Shown here one piece after another: positions 1 to 8,255 of a stretch of DNA of 46,304 nucleotides. The translations under genes were made by a program, and so were the position numbers. A model generated the notes under the pieces. It was given only the letters and a program-made list of their open reading frames with translations. It was not told the origin of the DNA and searched no databases. This DNA comes from a virus, in the IMG/VR virus record IMGVR_UViG_3300025889_000200, positions 1 through 46,304 of that record, one strand, 5' to 3'. Position 1 is the first letter of the stretch; every line of letters begins with the position of its first letter.

Positions 1-2
1 GC

Positions 3-380
3 GTCAGTGTTGAACTTATGAAACTACATCCTGACTTTGCACAGATTAGGAAAGACCCAAAGTTCCATGAGTGGGTAGCTCTACAGCCATCTGCAATGCA
101 GGACAGTGTGTATAAGAACAACACTGACGCTAAGTGGGCCGCACGTACAATCGATCTGTATAAGGCAGATATGGGTCGTCGCGGCAAGTCAACGAAATCA
201 GCCGCACAGGCGGTGGGGCGTACTACATCAGCCGCTCCTACTACTGGCGGTAAGGCTAAGTTCTCTGAGAGCATGGTCGCAGCTATGTCTGATCGTGAGT
301 TTGAACAAAACGAAGCAGCCATTAGTGAAGCCATGAGATCAGGTGCTTTTGTCTATGATATATCGGGCGCAGCCCGTTAA
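3..380 (+). CDS. C-terminal part of probable capsid scaffolding protein (partial, cut by left edge)
   Basis: The frame is open from the left edge, so the ATG at 18 is probably an internal methionine and the true start lies outside. The visible part is hydrophilic and helical, with a charged N-terminal stretch, a Ser/Thr/Ala/Gly-rich linker and a final segment (residues 80-120) rich in Glu and Ala. It lies directly before the major capsid gene, which is where scaffolding genes sit in podoviruses. A charged, low-complexity C-terminal piece fits a scaffold, whose C-terminus contacts the coat protein. The assignment rests mainly on position and composition; no catalytic motif is seen. It could also be another head morphogenesis protein. 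Confidence 0.6.
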   Translation, partial: VSVELMKLHPDFAQIRKDPKFHEWVALQPSAMQDSVYKNNTDAKWAARTIDLYKADMGRRGKSTKSAAQAVGRTTSAAPTTGGKAKFSESMVAAMSDREFEQNEAAISEAMRSGAFVYDISGAAR

Positions 381-396
381 CTTACTTAATTAGTTG

Positions 397-425
397 TTGA
401 TTTAACCACTTAATTATGTTACAAT
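397..425 (+). promoter_or_regulatory. sigma70-type promoter for the capsid gene
   Basis: TTGATT (397-402) and TACAAT (420-425) are separated by exactly 17 bases. They sit in the 268-base gap between the scaffold stop and the capsid start. A dedicated promoter before the capsid gene would raise capsid mRNA above that of the upstream head genes. The predicted transcript has a leader of about 215 bases. Confidence 0.55.
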
Positions 426-580
426 GAACCCATTGTATTAATAAGATTAGAGACACCTTATTCTTCGGTATACCTCTACTCTTCCCCCCAGATAATATAC
501 TAAGTCTACCAGCGAGTTTGGACCCGCTTTAGCGATACTCCTTACAAACTGACACTGCGTTTAACTTATCTGATTTAGCT

Positions 581-613
581 GCCTTGGCACTCAATTAAGT
601 GCGTTCTTAAGGC
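581..613 (+). promoter_or_regulatory. nested hairpin in the capsid mRNA leader
   Basis: GCACT (587-591) pairs with AGTGC (598-602) around a 6-base loop. An outer GCCTT (581-585) pairs with AAGGC (609-613). The structure ends about 20 bases before the Shine-Dalgarno sequence (around 636-641) of the capsid gene. It could stabilise the mRNA or be a processing site. There is no U-run, so it is not a simple terminator. Confidence 0.4.
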
Positions 614-648
614 ATATTTCAAGCCATTTCATTTAAGGAGACACTCAA

Positions 649-1707
649 ATGGCATTTCCAGTAGCATCAGGTTACGGCAACTTACCAAACGGTAATTTCT
701 CGCCAGTAATCTATTCCAAGAAAGTCCAGAAGGCTTTCCGTAATTCTTCTGTTGTAGAAGATATCGCAAATACCGATTATTCTGGCGAAATCGCAAACAT
801 GGGCGATAGCGTCAAGATTATCAAAGAACCAGACATCACAATCAACACTTACGCACGTGGTACAACACTTGCGACACAAGATTTGACAGATGCCGATTTC
901 ACTATGGTCGTCACTGAAGCGAACTACTTCCAATTCGCAATGGACGACATCGAAGAGGCTCATAGCCACATCAATTTCGTCGATCTAGCAACAGATCGCG
1001 CTGGCTATAAACTTCGTGATGCGTTTGACCGTGAAGTACTAGGCTATATGTCTGGTTGGGACTGGTCAGGTTCTGCATGGGGTCGCCGTACAGCTTTGGA
1101 TACAGGCGGTACAAAAGCAGACTCAACTGCAGGTAACGACGAACTTCTAGCAGCCAACAAGTTGGACATCACTGATTTCGGTGGTTCTGACATCGGCGGC
1201 GAAGCAGAAGTTACTTCTATCCCGACAGCGGCAGGTGGCGGTGCAGGTGCAATCACTTCACCACTAGCTATCCTGAACCGTATGGCTCGTTTGTTGGATG
1301 CGGCTAACGTAGACACAGATGGTCGTTGGGTTGTAGTAGACCCAGTCTTCAAGGAAATCTTGATGGACGAAGACGCGAAGTTGGTTAACGCTGACTACGG
1401 TGGAGGCGATGAAGTACGCAATGGTCGTATGCCAAACCTTATCCGTGGCTTCCGCGTATATACTTCGAACAACCTTCCATACGAAGGTACAGGTCCGGGT
1501 ACTTCTGCATCAGCGGGTTCAGAAGCTAACTACGGCGTACTAGTCGCAGGTCACGACTCTGCAGTGGCGGTAGCGGATCAGATCGCAAAGACTGAATCAT
1601 TCCGTTCACCAGACACCTTTGCAGATATCGTTCGGGGTATGCAACTATACGGTCGTAAGATTTTACGTCCAGAAGGACTAATCACTGCTAACTATAACCT
1701 AGCATAA
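649..1707 (+). CDS. Major capsid protein
   Basis: This 352-residue protein would form the icosahedral head shell. Length, position after the scaffold and before the tail-adaptor genes, and an N-terminus typical of marine podovirus coat proteins support the call (start MAFPVASGYGNLPNG, then repeated acidic/hydrophobic segments and a late Arg-Gly-rich part). The start has a clear AAGGAG site. The gene has its own upstream promoter and a terminator just downstream, as expected for the most abundant virion protein. Codon use is even and more GC-rich than the replication genes. A Gly/Ala-rich loop lies around residues 180-205. The fold is inferred to be HK97-like and was not demonstrated. Confidence 0.9.
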   Translation: MAFPVASGYGNLPNGNFSPVIYSKKVQKAFRNSSVVEDIANTDYSGEIANMGDSVKIIKEPDITINTYARGTTLATQDLTDADFTMVVTEANYFQFAMDDIEEAHSHINFVDLATDRAGYKLRDAFDREVLGYMSGWDWSGSAWGRRTALDTGGTKADSTAGNDELLAANKLDITDFGGSDIGGEAEVTSIPTAAGGGAGAITSPLAILNRMARLLDAANVDTDGRWVVVDPVFKEILMDEDAKLVNADYGGGDEVRNGRMPNLIRGFRVYTSNNLPYEGTGPGTSASAGSEANYGVLVAGHDSAVAVADQIAKTESFRSPDTFADIVRGMQLYGRKILRPEGLITANYNLA

Positions 1708-1715
1708 ACTATACT

Positions 1716-1743
1716 AAGGGGCTGGTCAGGTACTGGCCCCTTT
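1716..1743 (+). terminator. Rho-independent terminator after the capsid gene
   Basis: AAGGGGC (1716-1722) can pair with GCCCCTT around a loop of about 13 bases, followed by the T-rich TTTATT. It lies 9 bases past the capsid stop and before the next start. The T-run is short, so termination is probably partial, allowing read-through into the tail genes. Confidence 0.7.
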
Positions 1744-1763
1744 ATTCTGCTTTAAGGTGTCTT

Positions 1764-2453
1764 ATGCCCAGTACATATATAGCTCTATGTAACCAAGTTC
1801 TTCGTCGTCTTAATGAGGTGGAGATATCAGAAGCCGACTTCGGGTCGGTTCGTGGCGTTCAGGCACTCGTAAAAGATGCTGTTAAGTCGGCGGTTGCCAA
1901 GATTAACCAAGCTGAATTTGGTTGGCCTTTTAATGCGGCTGAGGAGACAGACACTCTAATTGTCGGTCAGGAAGAATATACTTGGCCTCAATACTTTAAA
2001 GTAGCTGACTGGAACAGTTTTCAAATTCAGGCAAACGATAGTCAGAACACGGGCTATAAGACGCTGAAGCACATCGACAGAGATGAGTGGTATTCCAAGT
2101 ATCGTGACGACGACTATGCCGCTGGCTCTGCAGGTCGTGGCGTACCAGAGTTTATCTTTGCGGGACACGGCAATGGCTACGGTGTCAGCCCATCCCCAGA
2201 CAAGGCATATACTCTGAAGTTCAGATACTACATGAACTACGCAGATATTACTAATGCCACTGACGTAACCAGAATACCAGAGAGCTACGACACCGTCATC
2301 ATCGATGGCGCAATTTATCATATGTATATGTTCAAGGACAACTTAGAGGCCGCACAGGGCGCATTCATCGCCTTCGAGCGCGGCATCAAAGACCTACAGA
2401 CCCTGTACATTAACGACGATGTTTATATTCGAGATACGCGGATTAAGTATTAA
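1764..2453 (+). CDS. Head-to-tail adaptor / tail tubular protein A-like
   Basis: This 229-residue protein resembles the T7 gp11-type adaptor class that joins the portal to the tail nozzle. The N-terminal helical segment (MPSTYIALCNQVLRRLNEVE) and an Ala/Lys-rich helix at residues 35-50 are typical. An aromatic beta-rich centre and a C-terminal helical domain follow. It lies between the capsid and the next tail gene, where gp11-like genes are found. Its stop overlaps the next gene (TAATG), suggesting translational coupling. Homology was judged from pattern, size and order only. Confidence 0.7.
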   Translation: MPSTYIALCNQVLRRLNEVEISEADFGSVRGVQALVKDAVKSAVAKINQAEFGWPFNAAEETDTLIVGQEEYTWPQYFKVADWNSFQIQANDSQNTGYKTLKHIDRDEWYSKYRDDDYAAGSAGRGVPEFIFAGHGNGYGVSPSPDKAYTLKFRYYMNYADITNATDVTRIPESYDTVIIDGAIYHMYMFKDNLEAAQGAFIAFERGIKDLQTLYINDDVYIRDTRIKY

Positions 2454-4147
2454 TGCCTGACAATATACAGTCATTTAAACTGATCTGTAGCGGCGGTCTA
2501 AATAGTAACGAAAACCACTTAGACCTGTCGGATAACAATCCCGGTGCCGCTACACGACTAGTTAACTATGAGCCGTCATTATTTGGCGGCTATCGGCGTA
2601 TTGAGGGGTACGATGAGTATGACCCCGATTATGGTGAAGTAACCGTTGACGGTCAGTCCACTGCCACTGGCAAGGTTCTAGGGCTAGCAATCTTCAAGGA
2701 TGACGTTAGCAACACCACAAAGATTATTGCCGCACGGGAAGACGCTACAGGCGGTAACTACAGCTTCTACTACTACACTGCCTACATTGGCTGGCGTAAG
2801 TTTACTCTAGACCACGGCGTTACTCGCCCAATGACGTTGAACAGCCGTACAGTCACTAAGCTGCGTCACGTTACTTTTAACTTTGGTACAGGTAATAAGA
2901 TTGTATTTGTAGATGGGGTAAACCCAGCAATCGTATTCGACGGTGACCATTGGGAAGAACTAAAGTCTACAAACGCAGGTGGATATACCTCTGGAGCGGG
3001 TCACACTACTAATACTGGCGGTGGAGACCAATGCCTGAACGCCCCTGCCCTCGTAGACGTATTCAAGAATACTCTATTTCTAGCTGGCGATACGGCATTC
3101 GGCGCGGCAATAGCCCACTCTGCCCCCACAAGCACTGCAGACCCTGACGGCTTCTACGACTTCACTTCCGCAAGTGGCGCAGGTCAGATAGCCGCTGGCT
3201 TCGACGTAATACAGATTAAGCCATTCCGCGACGACTTGTTTGTCTTTGGTACAAACGGCATTAAGAAAATTACGCTAGACGCAGCCAATACATTTGTGAC
3301 TGATCAGGTCACTGCAAACGTGGGCTGCGTAGCCAGAGACAGCGTATTGGAAATCGGCGGCGACTTGATGTTCTTGTCTCCTGATGGCTTCCGACCCGTT
3401 GCGGGTACTTCTCGTATTGGTGACGTTGAACTTGAGACTGTGAGTAAACCCATTCAGGCGACACTCGTAGACCTGATTGCCAATAGCGATATGGACACGC
3501 TCAACGGCGTAGTCATCCGCTCCAAGTCACAGATCAGATACTTCATTGGCGATAATACCCTAGCCGCAAGCGACAGCATTGGCATCATCGGCGGTCTGAC
3601 TAATAGCTCAGGTGCAATCGCTTGGGAGTTCGGTGAGCTACTAGGCATTCGAGCCTCTTGCTGCACCAGTGGCTACATAGGCACCACAGAGTTTATCCTG
3701 CACGGCGACTATGACGGTAAAGTCTACCGCCAAGAGAATGGCACTTCGTTTAACGGGGGAGACATCGTATCAATTTATGCCACTCCGTATATCGACTTCG
3801 GAGAGACAGAACAGCGGAAGACACTGCGTAAGATCAATACATTTATTCGGGCTGAGGGTCCGTTTGAGATGCTTCTATCAATGACTTACGACTGGGGTGA
3901 CGGCAACGTGTCTACACCCGCTACTTATTCACAAGCGTCCACGGGCGCACCTACCAAGTACGGTGGTAGGAACATCACATATAATGCAACAAACGTACTT
4001 TATGGCGGTTCATCAAAGCCAATTATGACCAGTGATATTCAGGGATCGTGCTTTGCTGCACAGGCTACTTACGTGACCGTAGGTCAGACAGAGCCTTTTT
4101 CTATTCAAGGAATGGTCTTCGAATTTACTATGGCAGGGAGAAGATAA
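2453..4147 (+). CDS. Tail nozzle / tail tubular protein B-like structural protein
   Basis: This 564-residue beta-rich protein lies directly after the adaptor gene. That position and its repeated blade-like segments (for example around residues 120-140, 205-225 and 245-265) suit a T7 gp12-like nozzle, although it is shorter than T7 gp12. An N-terminal motif near residue 15 (LNSNENHLDLSDN) followed by a Tyr/Arg-rich segment is common in nozzle proteins of marine podoviruses. No membrane segment or enzyme motif is seen. It overlaps the upstream stop and is separated from the fibre gene by only 3 bases. Confidence 0.65.
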   Translation: MPDNIQSFKLICSGGLNSNENHLDLSDNNPGAATRLVNYEPSLFGGYRRIEGYDEYDPDYGEVTVDGQSTATGKVLGLAIFKDDVSNTTKIIAAREDATGGNYSFYYYTAYIGWRKFTLDHGVTRPMTLNSRTVTKLRHVTFNFGTGNKIVFVDGVNPAIVFDGDHWEELKSTNAGGYTSGAGHTTNTGGGDQCLNAPALVDVFKNTLFLAGDTAFGAAIAHSAPTSTADPDGFYDFTSASGAGQIAAGFDVIQIKPFRDDLFVFGTNGIKKITLDAANTFVTDQVTANVGCVARDSVLEIGGDLMFLSPDGFRPVAGTSRIGDVELETVSKPIQATLVDLIANSDMDTLNGVVIRSKSQIRYFIGDNTLAASDSIGIIGGLTNSSGAIAWEFGELLGIRASCCTSGYIGTTEFILHGDYDGKVYRQENGTSFNGGDIVSIYATPYIDFGETEQRKTLRKINTFIRAEGPFEMLLSMTYDWGDGNVSTPATYSQASTGAPTKYGGRNITYNATNVLYGGSSKPIMTSDIQGSCFAAQATYVTVGQTEPFSIQGMVFEFTMAGRR

Positions 4148-4150
4148 CAG

Positions 4151-7100
4151 ATGGCAGGTTATACAAGGCAGTCCACTGCTAGTATCATTAACGGATCACC
4201 TATTACTGCACCACCGTTGAATGCAGAATTTAACCAGCTTCTAGCTGCCTTTAATGCTACTACAGGCCACTCACACGATGGCTCTACAGGCAACTCCCCT
4301 AAGATCAACCTAGCGACATCTGTCTCTGGTTATTTGCCAGCGGAAAATGGTGGTATTGGTGGTGCCAATAAGATGGATGCGACTACCGCACCTCTGGCGA
4401 CCAACGACAATACAGAGGGTTATGCTCCGGGTTCATTGTGGGAGAACACCACCAATGGACGCATATACATCTGCGTGGGCAGCACCACTAACGCAGCCGT
4501 CTGGCGAGAGCTAGTACAAGTCATCACTGACAACGTAATCAAGCCCATTAGCACAGACACTGTGGACCTCGGCACCAACACGGAACGCTTCCAAGACCTG
4601 TTCTTGAGTGGGGGTATTGCGGCGGCTGGAAACGCTACTCTAGGTGGCACTCTAAACGTCACTGGTAATAGTACTCTTGGTGGCACTCTAGCAGTCACAG
4701 GCAACGTAACTGCCTCTGGTAATGCGACTGTAGCGGGTACTCTTGGGGTCACTGGCGACACCACCGTAGCCAATCTGTCTGCCACTGGTACGACTACTAT
4801 TACGTCTATTGACCTGAACTCAGGTGCTATTGATAACACTACTATCGGTAATACGAATGCAGCCGCTGGTACGTTTACTACACTTACAGCCAATACAAGC
4901 CTGACTGCAGCCACAGCCGATATCAATGGCGGTAGCATAGACAATACCACAGTAGGTGCCTCTACACCTTCTAGCGGTGCGTTCACTACTCTGACTGCTA
5001 CAGGCGCGACTACTCTGGCTACCGCCGATATTAACGGCGGCACTATAGATAATTCAGTAATTGGGGCCACTACTGCAGCCGCTGGTAGCTTCACCACTCT
5101 TACGGCTACAGGCTCCACTACACTCGCCACTGCAGACATTAATGGCGGTACAATTGATAACGCTACTATTGGGGCTACTACTCCTTCCTCTGGCGCATTC
5201 ACCTCAGTGTCTGCCTCTGGTGGATTTACAGGCGACATCACTGGTGCCGTGACAGGCAACGTGACTGGCGATGTCACTGGTAATGTTACGGGAAATGTGA
5301 CTGGTAACTTAACTGGTAACGTAACATCTAGCGGATCGTCTTCATTCAACAACGTCACTATCGACGGTACGTTGAACATGAATGCGGGTACGACTGCTAC
5401 AATCACTAACCTTACTGATCCAACTAACGCACAAGACGCTGCCACTCGTAATTATGTGGATACGTCTATTGCTAACTTGGTTGATAGCAGCCCGTCTACA
5501 CTAGACACGCTAAACGAGCTAGCGGCTGCGCTGGGCGACGATCCCAACTTCTCCACAACAATCACAAACAGCATTGCGACTAAGCTGCCCCTAGCTGGCG
5601 GCACAATGACTGGCGCAATCGCTATGGGTACTAACAAGATCACTGGTGCAGGTGATCCCACAGCGGCCCAAGACGTTTCGACGAAAAACTACACTGATAA
5701 CCAAGACGCACTACAGCTATCGCTTACAGGCGGTACGATGTCTGGTGCCATTGCTATGGGCAGCAACAACATCACTGGCCTTGCTGCACCCACGGCTAAT
5801 GACCATGCAACCACAAAATTGTACGTGGACAATATCCTTGGGTCAGCAACTGTAGCGGCGACTTCAGCCACTAACGCTGCAACTTCTGAGGCAAATGCTG
5901 CTACATCAGAAACCAATGCGGCTAACTCTGCCACAGCGGCTGCAAGTTCGGCTACTTCTGCAGCGGCCTCGCTTGATAGCTTTGATGATCGTTATCTAGG
6001 CGCAAAGGCTACAGCACCTACTGTAGACAATGACGGTGATGCGCTAATAGTTGGTGCGCTATATTTCGATACGACTACAGACACCATGAAGGTGTACGGC
6101 TCTTCTGGTTGGGTAAACGCAGGTTCATCAGTCAACGGTACATCAGACCGTCAGACTTACACAGCTACTGCAGGTCAGACAGTCTTTGCTGCTACTTATG
6201 ATGCAGGTTATGTGGATGTCTACCTGAACGGCGTTAAACTACTAGCAGGAACTGACTTCACAGCCGTAAACGGTACAAGCATTGTATTAGCCTCTGGTGC
6301 TGCTAACAACGACATCGTGGACATTGTGGCTTATGGTACATTCGTCCTAGCCGATCACCTCACAGAAACGCAGTCTGATGCGAAGTATGTTGAGTTGGCG
6401 GGTGATACCATGACGGGTGACCTGAACATCACGGGTACTTTGACCAGCGATGGGCTGACTGTGGACACCGACACGCTGTACGTCGATAGCACGAATAATC
6501 GTGTTGGCATAGGAACTTTGACCCCAACTCAACGGGTACAAATTGGTGAGGTACAAGGGAAAACATTTGTTATTGACCAATCTATTTCAAACACAACGCG
6601 CCTTGCGAATGATTATAGTGCAGTCCTTGAAGCGGGTGGTGGTTATGACCTTAAACTTCGCTCGAATGGCAACGCCAGCTTTGGTTCCATTGTTTTTGAA
6701 ACGGCTGGTATAACAGATCGAATGAAGATTGCCTCCAACGGCGACATTAGCTTCTACGAGGACACAGGCACCACGGCAAAGTTCTTCTGGGATGCGAGTG
6801 CTGAGAGTTTGGGCATTGGGACGAGTTCGCCTAGTCAAAAACTTTCAGTAGACAGTGGCAATATACAACTATCAAATAACTATCAGTTACGTTATGGCAC
6901 AAACACTCAAATACAAGGCGCTGACACTTATTTAAATTTTGCCGTAAATAATGTTAACCCTGCAATCCGCATCGACTCATCGGGCAACGTAGGCATTGGG
7001 ACGAGTACGCCTGCCACTAACTTAGAAGTCAGAAATGCCACTGCTCCTGCCACATTTAAATTGGTTCAGAGTGGTAACGGCACATTTACAGCAACTACCA

Positions 7101-7933
7101 CAACCTTATCAACTACTTTAGATGCCACAGATGCAAATGCGTCTCTTTTGTTTTCAACAGGTAGCTCAGAACGTATGCGCATCGACAGCAGCGGTAACTT
7201 GCTGGTGGGTAAGACTTCGACAACATTTGGAACCGCTGGTACAAATATAGGCGGAACAAATGGGGCGCATATTACAAGAGATGGAGCTGTAAATTTAAGT
7301 CTAAATCGACTTGGAACAGATGGCGAAGTTTTAGGTTTTTATAATGATAGTTCAAAATCAGGTCTTCTAGGTGTTAGCAGTAACAATATTTACCTTGGCA
7401 GCGATGATACAGGCTTGTATTTTAACAATGGTACAAATGTTATACACACCTACAATGTTACTACAACAGCGGGTAGCTCTACCGATGGAACTATCGACTT
7501 AGGTCAGGATAACATCCGCTTCAAAGACCTATACCTCTCTGGCGGTGTCTACCTTGGCGGCACTGGGTCGGCTAATAAGCTGGATGACTATGAGGAGGGG
7601 ACTTTCAATCCTGCTGATAACAACATAGGCAACTACACCAATGCTTATGGTAGATACACTAAAATAGGCAACGTGGTTCATTGCTTTGGCTATTTCACTG
7701 TCCCAAGCACGTCAAATGCAAATATTGCTGACATCTATCTTCCATTTACTTTCGGTTACTATGCTCAATCACATACAATCGGCACAGTTCTTACCACTGA
7801 GATCGGTAATTATTATCTAAAAACAAGCGGAAATAATATTATGGCTATCGTCGATCAAGATGAGTCGCAGCAAACACTGGCTGATTTTTCTAACCAAACA
7901 GTACGTTTTAACATCACATTCCATGTAGCATAA
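4151..7933 (+). CDS. Large repeat-rich tail fibre protein
   Basis: This 1260-residue protein is the likely host-recognition fibre. Residues 1-60 contain a Gly/Ser/His-rich anchor (GHSHDGSTG) common at the N-termini of marine phage fibres. Next come Gly-Thr-rich beta repeats: NxTLGGTL units at about 160-205, four 36-residue repeats (208-351) and a run of VTGN tetrapeptides. An Ala/Ser/Thr-rich coiled segment follows at about 570-610. Later RVGIGT/GIGTSxP signature repeats appear near 785, 895 and 950. The C-terminal domain begins with a DDYEEGTF-type motif near 1150. Positions past about 6500 are visibly more A/T-rich than the N-terminal half, suggesting exchange of the receptor-binding end. 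No S74 chaperone domain is recognised. Confidence 0.85.
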   Translation: MAGYTRQSTASIINGSPITAPPLNAEFNQLLAAFNATTGHSHDGSTGNSPKINLATSVSGYLPAENGGIGGANKMDATTAPLATNDNTEGYAPGSLWENTTNGRIYICVGSTTNAAVWRELVQVITDNVIKPISTDTVDLGTNTERFQDLFLSGGIAAAGNATLGGTLNVTGNSTLGGTLAVTGNVTASGNATVAGTLGVTGDTTVANLSATGTTTITSIDLNSGAIDNTTIGNTNAAAGTFTTLTANTSLTAATADINGGSIDNTTVGASTPSSGAFTTLTATGATTLATADINGGTIDNSVIGATTAAAGSFTTLTATGSTTLATADINGGTIDNATIGATTPSSGAFTSVSASGGFTGDITGAVTGNVTGDVTGNVTGNVTGNLTGNVTSSGSSSFNNVTIDGTLNMNAGTTATITNLTDPTNAQDAATRNYVDTSIANLVDSSPSTLDTLNELAAALGDDPNFSTTITNSIATKLPLAGGTMTGAIAMGTNKITGAGDPTAAQDVSTKNYTDNQDALQLSLTGGTMSGAIAMGSNNITGLAAPTANDHATTKLYVDNILGSATVAATSATNAATSEANAATSETNAANSATAAASSATSAAASLDSFDDRYLGAKATAPTVDNDGDALIVGALYFDTTTDTMKVYGSSGWVNAGSSVNGTSDRQTYTATAGQTVFAATYDAGYVDVYLNGVKLLAGTDFTAVNGTSIVLASGAANNDIVDIVAYGTFVLADHLTETQSDAKYVELAGDTMTGDLNITGTLTSDGLTVDTDTLYVDSTNNRVGIGTLTPTQRVQIGEVQGKTFVIDQSISNTTRLANDYSAVLEAGGGYDLKLRSNGNASFGSIVFETAGITDRMKIASNGDISFYEDTGTTAKFFWDASAESLGIGTSSPSQKLSVDSGNIQLSNNYQLRYGTNTQIQGADTYLNFAVNNVNPAIRIDSSGNVGIGTSTPATNLEVRNATAPATFKLVQSGNGTFTATTTTLSTTLDATDANASLLFSTGSSERMRIDSSGNLLVGKTSTTFGTAGTNIGGTNGAHITRDGAVNLSLNRLGTDGEVLGFYNDSSKSGLLGVSSNNIYLGSDDTGLYFNNGTNVIHTYNVTTTAGSSTDGTIDLGQDNIRFKDLYLSGGVYLGGTGSANKLDDYEEGTFNPADNNIGNYTNAYGRYTKIGNVVHCFGYFTVPSTSNANIADIYLPFTFGYYAQSHTIGTVLTTEIGNYYLKTSGNNIMAIVDQDESQQTLADFSNQTVRFNITFHVA
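4772..5203 (+). repeat. Four tandem 36-residue (108 bp) repeats in the tail fibre gene
   Basis: Four consecutive 108-base units encode the pattern TLTATGxTTLATADINGGTI followed by DNxxIGATTxxxGxFT. The two middle-to-last units are nearly identical in protein sequence. They start at residue 208 and are followed by eight VTGN/VTGD-like tetrapeptides. The regular length suggests a beta-helical shaft and a history of slippage or unequal recombination. Confidence 0.85.
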
Positions 7934-7984
7934 CCCACTGCATAGCTTTGGGTCGGACAGTCCAACCATCACAGGAGATAAACG

Positions 7985-8239
7985 ATGGCACTTACAGAAG
8001 AAACAGTACAAGACAAAATAGAGGTCGTAGGCGACTTTAAGCACGTTCAGGTGCGTACAGCCACGGTCATCAAGCGTGACGGTGTAGAGATCAGCCGATC
8101 ATTCTCACGCCATGTCGTCGCACCAGATGCAGACATCACAGGTGAAACTGACGAAGTCCAAGCCATCTGCGCAGCCGTTCATACGCAAGCAGTAAAAGAC
8201 GCATACGCAGCCCACATTGCGGCACAGGCTGCAGAATAA
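7985..8239 (+). CDS. Small tail-associated protein, function unknown
   Basis: This 84-residue protein has an AGGAGA ribosome site 5 bases before the ATG. It has a beta-rich first half with charged residues (VQVRTATVIKRDGVEISRS) and a helical Ala/Gln-rich tail ending in AAQAAE. It lies between two fibre genes and is probably co-transcribed with them. Similar short proteins are often found beside tail fibres in marine phages, so a role in fibre assembly or the virion is inferred. No motif identifies a function. Confidence 0.65.
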   Translation: MALTEETVQDKIEVVGDFKHVQVRTATVIKRDGVEISRSFSRHVVAPDADITGETDEVQAICAAVHTQAVKDAYAAHIAAQAAE

Positions 8240-8255
8240 TTACGGGGAAACTTAA

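Noticed and set aside
682-1352. Minus-strand frames opposite the capsid gene
   Set aside because: Shadows of a strongly supported gene, with no start signals or recognisable domains.
4420-5445. 341-residue open frame on the minus strand opposite the tail fibre
   Set aside because: Its Val/Pro/Ala-rich repeat sequence is the mirror of the fibre's Gly/Thr repeats; no ribosome site or operon context.
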